A stretch of 7,015 nucleotides of DNA from Methanoregula sp. (GCA_003136075.1 PNBP01000197.1:781-7795), one strand, 5' to 3'. Numbered from the stretch's first letter, positions 1 through 5,566 are shown. The notes: generated by a model not told the origin, from the letters alone. Numbers and translations are program-made.

Positions 1-783
1 GTCGGGCCGGACACGGTTCTTATCGTGCCCGCATGCTGCACGAGTGTCATCCAGGGCATCTACCCGAACACCGCGATGAATGTGCCGGTTTACAATGTTG
101 CGTTTGCGGCTGCAGCTGCCTGTGCATCGGGTATGAGCAACGCGTTCCGTGAAACCGGGAAGAAGACCAACGTGATCGTGTATGCAGGTGACGGCGGGAC
201 ACTTGACATCGGTATCCAGTCACTGTCCGGCGCGTTTGAACGCGGCACCGATTTCCTCTATATCTGTTACGACAACGAAGCGTATGGCAACACCGGCATG
301 CAGCGCTCAAGCGGCACTCCTCTTGGCGCCCGCACTACCACCACTCCTACCGGTAAGACCGACGCGAAAAAAGATATCGACGCGATCGTGGCCGCACACG
401 ACCCCCCGTATATGGCAACCGCCTGCAGTGCCTACCCTCAGGACATCTATAAGAAAGTAGCAAAGGCGCTCACTTTCAGGGGGCCGACGTTCATCCACAT
501 CCTTGCACCCTGCCCACCCGGCTGGCGGTACGCCACTGAGAAAACCATAGAAATAGGTAAACTGGCTGTCAAATCCGGTTCATGGGTGCTCTACGAGCGC
601 GAGCACGGAAAACTGACAATTAGTGGTCCGTCAAAAGCGGTGATCAAAAAACCGATCCCACTCGAAGATTACCTTGCCCCGCAGGGGCGGTTCAAGGGTA
701 TCGATGCAAAGACCCTCGATATCCTCAAGCAGAAACTGGCAAAGAACCTGCAGCGGCTTGCCGCAGAGGAGGACGCACCATGA
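1..783 (+). CDS. porB: Pyruvate:ferredoxin oxidoreductase, beta subunit (5' end outside window)
   Basis: This is the thiamine-diphosphate-binding and proximal [4Fe-4S]-carrying subunit of pyruvate:ferredoxin oxidoreductase, a cytoplasmic enzyme that links pyruvate and acetyl-CoA through reduced ferredoxin. The frame is open from base 1 with no start, so the gene is cut by the window edge; 260 residues are visible and roughly 30-50 N-terminal ones, including the expected CxxC cluster motif, are missing. Visible support is the TPP/Mg motif GDGGT (bases 187-201) followed by DNEAYGNTG (271-297), the family signature around QRSSGTP, a Cys pair at 34-39 where the family has its third cluster ligand, and APCPPGW (Cys at 511-513), the expected fourth ligand. 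The stop overlaps the porA start as ATGA. A related 2-oxoisovalerate oxidoreductase cannot be strictly excluded, but the NEAY/QRSS region resembles pyruvate enzymes. Confidence 0.93.
   Translation, partial: VGPDTVLIVPACCTSVIQGIYPNTAMNVPVYNVAFAAAAACASGMSNAFRETGKKTNVIVYAGDGGTLDIGIQSLSGAFERGTDFLYICYDNEAYGNTGMQRSSGTPLGARTTTTPTGKTDAKKDIDAIVAAHDPPYMATACSAYPQDIYKKVAKALTFRGPTFIHILAPCPPGWRYATEKTIEIGKLAVKSGSWVLYEREHGKLTISGPSKAVIKKPIPLEDYLAPQGRFKGIDAKTLDILKQKLAKNLQRLAAEEDAP
768..772 (+). promoter_or_regulatory. Shine-Dalgarno for porA
   Basis: GGAGG lies inside the last codons of porB, seven bases before the porA ATG at 780. It supports this start and translation of porA from the shared por transcript. 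Confidence 0.7.
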
Positions 784-1892
784 AAAAGATCGCAACGGGA
801 AACAAGGCCGTGGCTGAAGCAGTCAGACAGGCAAAGCCCGATGTCGTCGCTGCATATCCAATCACGCCGCAAACCGAGATCGTCGAGACCATCGCAGATT
901 TTGTCACGAGCGGGCAGCTGAAAAGCCGGTACATTCCCGTCGAAAGTGAGCATTCTGCGATGGCTGCATGTATCGGTGCATCCATCACGGGCGTGCGGAC
1001 ATTCACGGCAACCAGTTCCCATGGTCTGCTCTACATGCACGAGATGACAAACTGGGCAGCAGGCGCACGACTCCCTATCGTCATGGCAAACGTGAACCGG
1101 GCGATTGGTCCAGGCTGGAATATCTGGGCAGAACACACAGACGCCCTGCAGGAGCGGGACACCGGCTGGCTTCAGGTTTATGTATCGACGGTTCAGGAAG
1201 CCTACGACACCACACTCATGGCATTTCGGATAGCCGAGCACAACGATGTGCTGCTGCCGGTAATGGTAAACGTTGACGGGTTTTCCTTAAGCCACATCAT
1301 GCAGCCGCTTGATACCGTTGAGCCGGGGACATTCATTCCACCATGCCACCTGCCCCACGCCATCGATCCCAAAAACCCGACCGGCTACGGGGGGCTTACC
1401 GGGCCAAACGATCATTTCCGTTTCCGCTGGGATATTGAACGCTCGATGCGGGACGCGGTTCACGTTATTGAGGAGACCGAGAAGGATTTTGCCAAAAAAT
1501 TCGGGCGATCCTATGGACCGACCGAGAATTACCGGTGCGATGATGCTGATGTTATCATCATCGCAATGGGCACATTCGGCAAAGAAGCAGAAGTCGCCAT
1601 CGACATCCTCCGCAAGGAGGGGATCAAGGCAGGCTCCATGCGCCTCCGCTGGTTCAGGCCATTCCCGAAACTTGACCTTGCCGGAAAAGAAGTTGTTGTC
1701 ATCGACCGGGATTACTCGTTCGGGTATGGCGGCATCGTCGCCCATGAGATCATGGCAAAGGAACACAACAAGGTCTACAGCGTGATTGCCGGTATCGGCG
1801 GCCAGGAAGTCACCTATGATGATATTGCAGACTTTGCACGGAAACGTCGCATTGGCGAAGAGTTCTGGTTTGGGGTGACCGGCAATGTTTGA
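780..1892 (+). CDS. porA: Pyruvate:ferredoxin oxidoreductase, alpha subunit
   Basis: This is the alpha subunit of the cytoplasmic pyruvate:ferredoxin oxidoreductase; it contributes the pyrimidine-binding side of the TPP site and substrate contacts. It has 370 residues, about the usual archaeal alpha size. Family motifs seen in order are YPITPQTEI (26-34), VESEHSAMAACIGAS (54-68), SSHGLLYMHEM (79-89), WAAGARLPIVMANVNRAIGP (92-111), RDTGW (126-130), the domain II segment MRLRWFRPFP (287-296) and DRDYSFGYGG (309-318). The ATG overlaps the porB stop (ATGA) and has a good Shine-Dalgarno at 768-772. The 3' end overlaps porC by eight bases, so translation of the operon is probably coupled. No frameshift or missing motif is seen. 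The choice of pyruvate over branched-chain 2-oxoacids rests on overall resemblance. Confidence 0.94.
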   Translation: MKKIATGNKAVAEAVRQAKPDVVAAYPITPQTEIVETIADFVTSGQLKSRYIPVESEHSAMAACIGASITGVRTFTATSSHGLLYMHEMTNWAAGARLPIVMANVNRAIGPGWNIWAEHTDALQERDTGWLQVYVSTVQEAYDTTLMAFRIAEHNDVLLPVMVNVDGFSLSHIMQPLDTVEPGTFIPPCHLPHAIDPKNPTGYGGLTGPNDHFRFRWDIERSMRDAVHVIEETEKDFAKKFGRSYGPTENYRCDDADVIIIAMGTFGKEAEVAIDILRKEGIKAGSMRLRWFRPFPKLDLAGKEVVVIDRDYSFGYGGIVAHEIMAKEHNKVYSVIAGIGGQEVTYDDIADFARKRRIGEEFWFGVTGNV

Positions 1893-2412
1893 GATCCGCA
1901 TCCACTCCCGGGGCGGACAAGGGGGCGTGACGGCAGCCCGTCTCCTTGCCATGGCGGCACTCCATGACGGAAAATATGCAACTGCATGCCCGTTCTATGG
2001 CGCGGAACGACGCGGTGCACCGGTCGTTTCGTTTGTCCGCATCGATGACCACCCGATCAAAGTATACAGCCAGATCCGGGACCCAGATCTAGTCATCGTG
2101 CTTGATGCAAGTGTCATGGACGTCGTCGATGTCTTAAACGGACTTAAAAAAGGCGGCAGGGTGCTCATCAACAGCGCCCACAAACCGGAATTTCCCGGAT
2201 TCACCACGTTTAATGTAGACCTGACAGGGATTGCCTTAAAGGAAAAACTCGTGGTAGCAGGAAGCCCGATCCTGAACACGCCCGTTCTTGGAGCACTGGC
2301 AAAGATGGGGATTATAACATCCGAATCAGCGAAAAAGGCGATCAGCGAAATGTTTTCCGATGAGCGAAATGTCAAAGCGGCAGATGCCGCATACCGGGAG
2401 ATGAGCGTATGA
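1885..2412 (+). CDS. porC: Pyruvate:ferredoxin oxidoreductase, gamma subunit
   Basis: This is the gamma subunit of the four-subunit pyruvate:ferredoxin oxidoreductase, matching the domain that in fused bacterial enzymes takes part in CoA handling. The 175 residues are a normal length. Diagnostic features are the N-terminal glycine-rich segment HSRGGQGGVTAARLLA (7-22), the motif FYGAERRGAPV (37-47), DPDLVIVLDASV (66-77) and the C-terminal GSPILNTPVLGALAKMGI region (126-143). The ATG at 1885 lies inside the end of porA (eight-base overlap), preceded by a weak G-rich ribosome site (GGGGTGA, 1872-1878). The stop overlaps the porD start as ATGA. The gene is also called porG in some archaea. Confidence 0.93.
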   Translation: MFEIRIHSRGGQGGVTAARLLAMAALHDGKYATACPFYGAERRGAPVVSFVRIDDHPIKVYSQIRDPDLVIVLDASVMDVVDVLNGLKKGGRVLINSAHKPEFPGFTTFNVDLTGIALKEKLVVAGSPILNTPVLGALAKMGIITSESAKKAISEMFSDERNVKAADAAYREMSV

Positions 2413-2669
2413 GCGGCAACCAGCCACGCGAGCGTCTCGCGATCAGCAGACCAAAAGAGGGGGCAGCCGGCCAGACCGGATCCTGGCGGGTATTCAAGCC
2501 GGTGGTCGATAAAGAAAAATGCAACGAGTGCGGGCTCTGCTCGATGTACTGCCCTGACGGCGCGATCGATGAGGAACTCGTAGTCGATCTCAAGTTCTGC
2601 AAAGGATGCGGCATCTGCGCGAACGAATGTCCGAAAAAAGCAATCGACATGGTGCGGGAAGAAAAATAA
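2409..2669 (+). CDS. porD: Pyruvate:ferredoxin oxidoreductase, delta subunit (2[4Fe-4S] ferredoxin-like)
   Basis: This is the electron-transfer delta subunit of pyruvate:ferredoxin oxidoreductase, passing electrons from the TPP-site cluster to external ferredoxin. Its 86 residues hold two complete CxxCxxCxxxCP cluster motifs, with cysteines 38, 41, 44, 48 and 64, 67, 70, 74, enough for two [4Fe-4S] clusters. Before them is the segment GSWRVFKPVVD (24-34), which is typical of PorD and separates it from free ferredoxins. The ATG overlaps the porC stop (ATGA) and follows GGGAG at 2396-2400 with eight bases between. It is the last gene of the operon; a T-run follows within about ten bases of the stop. 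Confidence 0.94.
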   Translation: MSGNQPRERLAISRPKEGAAGQTGSWRVFKPVVDKEKCNECGLCSMYCPDGAIDEELVVDLKFCKGCGICANECPKKAIDMVREEK

Positions 2670-2677
2670 GGGATTTA

Positions 2678-2685
2678 ATTTTTTT
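2678..2685 (+). terminator. Oligo-T terminator after por operon
   Basis: A TTTAA-T-TTAAA stretch with at least seven consecutive T lies about ten bases after the porD stop. Archaeal transcription commonly ends at such T-runs without a strong hairpin, so this is the probable end of the por transcript. Confidence 0.5.
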
Positions 2686-2839
2686 AAACAGATCAAATTC
2701 ATATTTTCCCACACGATATATCCGGAATTCTGTGATCCTGATAGTATCGTTACTTATCAATTCTGCCGGTTAATTTCCACCAATCGGAATATTTTTTTGA
2801 AATGATTTCTGCGGTTTTTAAAAAATAGAGATATTGTGA

Positions 2840-2866
2840 TCAATAAGGTTTAATTCCTGTCAATAA
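2840..2866. repeat. Short direct repeat TCAATAA, 20-bp period
   Basis: TCAATAA occurs at 2840-2846 and again at 2860-2866, two helical turns apart, in the AT-rich spacer before the next gene pair. This spacing could suit a regulator contacting one DNA face, but the units are only 7 bp in AT-rich DNA and may be chance. A T/A-rich block at 2815-2826 just upstream is a possible TATA element; no single box stands out. Confidence 0.2.
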
Positions 2867-2890
2867 ACTCCCTATCAGACTCTCTCATGC

Positions 2891-2896
2891 GGAGGT
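2891..2896 (+). promoter_or_regulatory. Strong Shine-Dalgarno GGAGGT
   Basis: A perfect GGAGGT lies five bases before ATG 2902, which opens a 42-codon reading frame. It is one of the best ribosome sites in the window, and no other reading frame of useful length starts at the right distance from it (ATG 2898 gives only 21 codons). Confidence 0.5.
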
Positions 2897-2901
2897 CATG
2901 A

Positions 2902-3030
2902 ATGGAGGGATTACGCATAGCCATAATCGACGACCAGGGAGACATATACCGCAATGTTTTTAAACCCATACCTGAATATCACGCTGTAAGGTGGGAACAT
3001 GAACCGATTATATTTCGGCGATATGCATGA
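2902..3030 (+). CDS. Possible small protein (42 aa) overlapping the next gene
   Basis: I do not recognise this product. The frame opens five bases after a perfect GGAGGT and encodes 42 residues beginning MEGLRIAIIDDQGDIYRNVF, a mixed and plausible globular-looking composition with a beta-like RIAII followed by acidic residues. It runs 32 bases into the following gene, which starts at 2999 in another frame with its own ribosome site, so the two could be translationally coupled. It could be a genuine small protein, a regulatory leader peptide for the downstream gene, or the surviving front of a truncated gene. There are no cysteines, membrane segment or signal peptide. The support is the ribosome site, the layout and the composition only. 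Confidence 0.4.
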   Translation: MEGLRIAIIDDQGDIYRNVFKPIPEYHAVRWEHEPIIFRRYA

Positions 3031-3721
3031 TCTTTTCAAGTTCGATCTCATCAGGCATATTATGAAATCAATGCCGGACCTTGCCAGTTTTACATTCGTA
3101 CCGATGCTGACTGAAACAGAAAAGAAAAACAGCAAAAAGAAAGGTCCGGCAAAAGATCTGAAAAAGGCATGGAAAACAGGGAAAGCAGGAAGCCAGAACC
3201 AGGAACTGGTCAGTAGCATGGAGCGGCTCCAGGAGATCGACGACGATCTTGAATATTTTAACGGGATCCGGGAATATTTCCAGAAAGAAAAGATTCTTGT
3301 GGATATAATTGACCGGCCGCGGTTCACCCACGAAAAGCGGGTGCAGTATTTCCAGCATCTCTTTGACGATTTCCCGATGCACTCGCTGATCTTCCTTGAC
3401 CCTGATACCGGCCTTGAAGAGTCCTCACCCACACAAAAACACCTACTGCTGGATGAATTAAAAAAGGTCTATAAGCGGATAGATACCGGTTCGATCATCA
3501 TGATCTACCAGCATTTTCCACGGGAGGACCGGGCCGGTTATATCAAACGGCGCTGCGAGCAGCTGAATAAGCTCATCGGTGAAGGCCCGGTCATAATTAC
3601 CGATACAGAGATTGCTTTTTTCCTGATCGCAAAAAATGAAAAAATCCGGATGCGTCTCGAACAGAGCGTTGAGAACTACGCAAACTGTTACCCGGCACTT
3701 GAATCAACCGCGTGTGCATAA
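2999..3721 (+). CDS. Conserved protein, probable methyltransferase-fold, distantly RlmJ-like
   Basis: This 240-residue protein has no signal or membrane segment and is probably cytoplasmic. Features in order are an N-terminal YFGDMHDLFKFDLIRHI (5-21), a Lys-rich low-complexity insert (about 41-63), an acidic helical stretch (74-95), IFLDPDTGLE (131-140), SIIMIYQHFPRE (165-176) and IAFFLIAKNE (205-214). The pattern GDxxDxxKxxLIR ... FLDPD(N/T)GLE ... YQH is one I associate with an uncharacterised conserved prokaryotic family; the front resembles the GNHADxLKH start of the RlmJ rRNA adenine methyltransferases and the DPDTG resembles methyltransferase motif IV. Methyltransferase function is therefore inference: a clear glycine-rich SAM motif I is not obvious. 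The start has AAGGTGG at 2988-2994 and the family-like motif begins at residue 5, which fixes the N-terminus. It stands alone between non-coding regions apart from the small frame overlapping its start. Confidence 0.75.
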   Translation: MNRLYFGDMHDLFKFDLIRHIMKSMPDLASFTFVPMLTETEKKNSKKKGPAKDLKKAWKTGKAGSQNQELVSSMERLQEIDDDLEYFNGIREYFQKEKILVDIIDRPRFTHEKRVQYFQHLFDDFPMHSLIFLDPDTGLEESSPTQKHLLLDELKKVYKRIDTGSIIMIYQHFPREDRAGYIKRRCEQLNKLIGEGPVIITDTEIAFFLIAKNEKIRMRLEQSVENYANCYPALESTACA

Positions 3722-3937
3722 CTGCATACTCACATTTTTTCACACATCCCACGAACGCTTTTTTTAAGAGAGGGTGCAATTGGGGGAATCTGCCGTGAAA
3801 AAATTTTATCTGACGGAGTGTCCGACCTTCCATGAGGGTTGGCGAATGAGCGCATTTCATAGCGCGTGGGTGAGAACACCGTATAGTGCGGGCGCTCTTT
3901 TTCGTAACCTTTCGGGAACGTTACGAGATAACTGCGG
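3722..3937. other. Intergenic region with T-runs and two hairpins
   Basis: This stretch separates the 2999-3721 gene from the convergent zinc-ribbon gene. It holds a T6 run at 3735-3740 that can end the upstream transcript, a T7 run at 3759-3765, an A6 run at 3798-3803 that would read as oligo-U on the minus strand, and two inverted repeats close to the zinc-ribbon stop. The only coding candidate is a weak 54-codon frame listed separately. No tRNA-like cloverleaf is seen. Confidence 0.5.
3735..3740 (+). terminator. Oligo-T terminator after the 240-aa gene
   Basis: Six T in a row lie about 14 bases after the stop at 3721, fitting an archaeal oligo-T terminator. There is no clear hairpin. Confidence 0.35.
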
Positions 3938-3959
3938 TTATTCCTTAACAGGGAGTTGA
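3795..3959 (+). CDS. Doubtful small ORF (54 aa)
   Basis: I do not recognise this frame and hold it only as a possibility. It starts at GTG 3795, eight bases after GGGGG (3782-3786); an alternative GTG at 3774 has AGAGAGG directly against it, which is too close to act as a normal ribosome site. The product begins VKKFYLTECPTFHEGWRMSA, rich in aromatic residues and with two cysteines (the second near the C-terminus), with no motif I can name. Third-position G+C is around half, lower than expected next to the por genes, and its last 22 bases overlap the 3' end of the opposite-strand zinc-ribbon gene. It may be chance. Confidence 0.18.
   Translation: MKKFYLTECPTFHEGWRMSAFHSAWVRTPYSAGALFRNLSGTLRDNCGYSLTGS
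3903..3941. repeat. Two adjacent inverted repeats at the zinc-ribbon gene 3' end
   Basis: CGTAAC (3903-3908) pairs with GTTACG (3920-3925) around an 11-base loop, and ATAAC (3928-3932) pairs with GTTAT (3937-3941) around TGCG. The second hairpin spans the minus-strand stop codon at 3938-3940. They could form a 3' end structure or processing site for the minus-strand mRNA; stems of five and six pairs are modest evidence. Confidence 0.35.
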
Positions 3960-4306
3960 TCTTTTGCCATGTATTCAAGATCGAACCGGTAGAAATGGGT
4001 AAACCCGCAGTTTTGGCACCGGACCGTAAAATGCCGGCAGCCGATTGTCAGATCATGCGGGCCGGTCACATGGCAATGCCTGCATTCTGCCGGTTCGACA
4101 ATCTCCCAGAGAGCATAGCACCCAATCCGGGTAAACGTCCCGGGCTTGGTCACCTCCTCAATGCGCGGGACAAAGACCCGGGTGGCGCCGCAATTTTCGC
4201 ACGCAACCTCAGCCTTGTAGGGCACCGCTTTGATAATCTGGTCAGCCACCTGTTTACAATGGTAACAATCAGTGCGGTACCTGGTAAAGATGAATCGGTC
4301 GCTCAT
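3938..4306 (-). CDS. Small protein with two tandem zinc ribbons
   Basis: I do not recognise the named family; the 122-residue product is a cytoplasmic, probably zinc-binding protein of unknown role. Ten cysteines include four CxxC pairs: 14/17, 36/39, 75/78 and 97/100. Pairs one and two make a first ribbon and pairs three and four a second, and every pair of the second lies exactly 61 residues after its counterpart, so the protein looks like an internal duplication (CYHC...CENCG and CRHC...CQNCG, then TRVF and THFY). Cys63 and Cys90 are extra. The minus-strand reading has a mostly G/C third codon position, which argues it is real and the long opposite frame is a shadow. The ATG has no clear Shine-Dalgarno; ATTAAT about 27-32 bases upstream (4333-4338) could be a TATA element for a leaderless mRNA. 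Nucleic-acid or protein binding would be typical of such ribbons but is not shown. Confidence 0.8.
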   Translation of the reverse strand: MSDRFIFTRYRTDCYHCKQVADQIIKAVPYKAEVACENCGATRVFVPRIEEVTKPGTFTRIGCYALWEIVEPAECRHCHVTGPHDLTIGCRHFTVRCQNCGFTHFYRFDLEYMAKDQLPVKE

Positions 4307-4707
4307 AAAAGATACTGATTACGTTGGGGTTCATTAATCTGTGGTAGACAACGAGCAAATCACGGTATCCAAACAACTATAGTGAGTCATTAGACAACTG
4401 CACGAATTATAACGGCCAGACAATGCGGCAGGGAATACCAGCGAATACATAAAAAAAGCCAATCTCATGGGATTACTCAACGACAAACAGGTCACAGGAA
4501 ATCCCCCAAAAATCCTCATTATCGAGGGTGATCCGGTAAATTTTCTCGCGGGAATTATGATAGTAAACAGATACGCTCCTCAAACGGGATGCTATTGATA
4601 ATCTCCGGATACCTGCACCAGAATTCCACCTTTTTTGATTCGTGGTTCGTAAAAGCGGTGATTCGAGTAAATAAATTTAATTACGCAGGATTCCCCATGA
4701 ATAGTAT
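4307..4707. other. 401-base region without a convincing gene; possible coding relics
   Basis: Divergent spacer between the zinc-ribbon gene (-) and the lipoprotein gene (+). No RNA gene, insertion sequence or clear repeat is seen. Short plus-strand frames look oddly protein-like: 4413-4598 is open without a stop and contains KANLMGLLNDK and PPKILIIEGDPVNFL (possible ATG at 4467, no ribosome site), while another frame from about 4522 to 4711 is open and ends in an ATGA overlap with the lipoprotein start. KILIIEGDPVN recalls the N-terminus of response-regulator receiver domains (usually ILIVEDDP), with one acidic residue replaced by Gly. A decayed gene is possible, but none of this is firm. The final 40 bases hold the likely lipoprotein promoter. 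Confidence 0.4.
4671..4682 (+). promoter_or_regulatory. Probable TATA box for the lipoprotein gene
   Basis: ATAAATTTAATT lies about 26-37 bases before ATG 4708, and the ATG has no Shine-Dalgarno. This distance is what an archaeal TATA box gives when the mRNA starts at or within a few bases of the start codon, so a leaderless transcript is likely. Confidence 0.5.
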
Positions 4708-5283
4708 ATGAAATTACTTCTTGGCTTTGTCGTGCTACTGGTTGCGCTTGTTGCAATCAGCGGTTGCACGCAGCAGGCACAACCCGCAGCAACCGTTACC
4801 ACCACAGAAACTCCCGCTGTTTCAACAACCATGGAGACCGCTGTCGCGACCATGGAAACTACCAGTGTTCCGTCCAATGCATCGACCGTCGTCTCCCCAC
4901 CCATCGCGAACGTCACGCTTACAACACCGGGAACGACTGTTGTCGCACCGAATCAGACCACCGCAGCTCCGGTCATTACGCCAACTATTGTCACCGCCAC
5001 CGGTGTCACAACCATCCATATCACGAGCGCCGGGTTCAACCCGCAGGTCGATGTCGTTCTTCCCGGAACGCAGATCGCCTGGATCAATGACGACACCGTT
5101 TCCCATTCCATCAAAACAACCGGGAAATCTGACTTTGTGTTCAATTCAGGAGCGATCGACCATTCGGCAGGTTTCACCTACTCGTTTGCAAGCCAGACAG
5201 GCACCTGTAATTACACCTTCGCAGACAATTCAACCATAACGGGCACCATCATCGTGAAGGCCGGGCGTACATTATCCGGGTAA
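4708..5283 (+). CDS. Archaeal lipoprotein with Thr-rich linker and cupredoxin-like domain lacking copper ligands
   Basis: This 191-residue secreted protein has a Lys-2 hydrophobic signal ending in a lipobox (AISGC, lipidated Cys20), so it should be anchored outside the cell membrane. Residues 21-100 are a Thr/Val/Ala/Pro linker, followed by a cupredoxin-like beta domain (about 101-185): IHITSAGFNPQVDVVLPGTQ, then AWINDDTVSHSI and a terminal TGTIIV strand. Against the usual plastocyanin-like ending GTYHYHCxxHPxM-TGTIIV, this one reads GTCNYTFADNSTI-TGTIIV, so ligand Cys, His and Met positions are Phe171, Asn174 and Ile177; only His133 remains. It should not form a type 1 copper site. N-glycosylation sequons lie at Asn57, 68, 82, 168 and 174. 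The start is the first residue of a complete signal peptide, with a TATA box about 30 bases upstream and no Shine-Dalgarno. Its role is unknown; surface binding or structure is more likely than electron transfer. Confidence 0.85.
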   Translation: MKLLLGFVVLLVALVAISGCTQQAQPAATVTTTETPAVSTTMETAVATMETTSVPSNASTVVSPPIANVTLTTPGTTVVAPNQTTAAPVITPTIVTATGVTTIHITSAGFNPQVDVVLPGTQIAWINDDTVSHSIKTTGKSDFVFNSGAIDHSAGFTYSFASQTGTCNYTFADNSTITGTIIVKAGRTLSG

Positions 5284-5295
5284 ACGTGACCTGAA

Positions 5296-5310
5296 TTTTT
5301 CTTCTTTTTT
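5296..5310 (+). terminator. Oligo-T terminator after the lipoprotein gene
   Basis: Two T-runs, T5 and T6, separated by CTTC begin about 12 bases after the stop, a typical archaeal oligo-T termination zone. Confidence 0.5.
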
Positions 5311-5534
5311 CGATATTTTCCTGACAGATAACAGGATCGTAGTATATTATCCGGATCGATTTGCATTTTCCCGGAAGGCACCAGTCCTTATCACCGAAAA
5401 GGGAAATACGGCATATCTCTCGTTCGGTATCTATGACTGATTCATTGATCTCCGTAGCAAAGACAACCCCTCGTGAGAGAATCGGGTCTGAACACTTCCC
5501 TCTCCAGATACAAACTTATCCTTAGAATAATAAC

Positions 5535-5557
5535 AAAAAAGGAAAACTATTGAAAAA
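5535..5557 (-). terminator. Oligo-T terminator after the thermosome gene
   Basis: Read on the minus strand, T-runs of five, four and six appear within about 10-32 bases of the thermosome stop, fitting an oligo-T terminator for that gene. Confidence 0.5.
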
Positions 5558-5566
5558 TTGAGGGGG

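Larger units (their letters stand above)
5284..5566. other. Convergent intergenic region
   Basis: This 283-base spacer lies between the lipoprotein and thermosome 3' ends. T-runs serve the plus strand near 5296-5310 and A-runs serve the minus strand near 5535-5557. In the middle (about 5311-5530) I see no gene, RNA fold or repeat I can support. Confidence 0.5.

Noticed and set aside
669..1241. 190-codon minus-strand frame opposite the porB-porA junction
   Set aside because: It overlaps well-supported por genes, is unusually Cys/Arg-rich and has no family resemblance.
1995..2714. 239-codon minus-strand frame opposite porC and porD
   Set aside because: It lies across the clear PorC and PorD reading frames, which have full family motifs; the minus product shows no motif and is Ser/Arg/Leu-rich as expected of a shadow.
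3730..3978. 82-codon minus-strand frame downstream of the zinc-ribbon gene
   Set aside because: It begins at a TTG inside the zinc-ribbon gene, has no ribosome site and no recognisable motif.
3956..4318. 120-codon plus-strand frame opposite the zinc-ribbon gene
   Set aside because: The minus-strand frame has regular duplicated CxxC pairs and better third-position composition; the plus frame has no pattern of its own.
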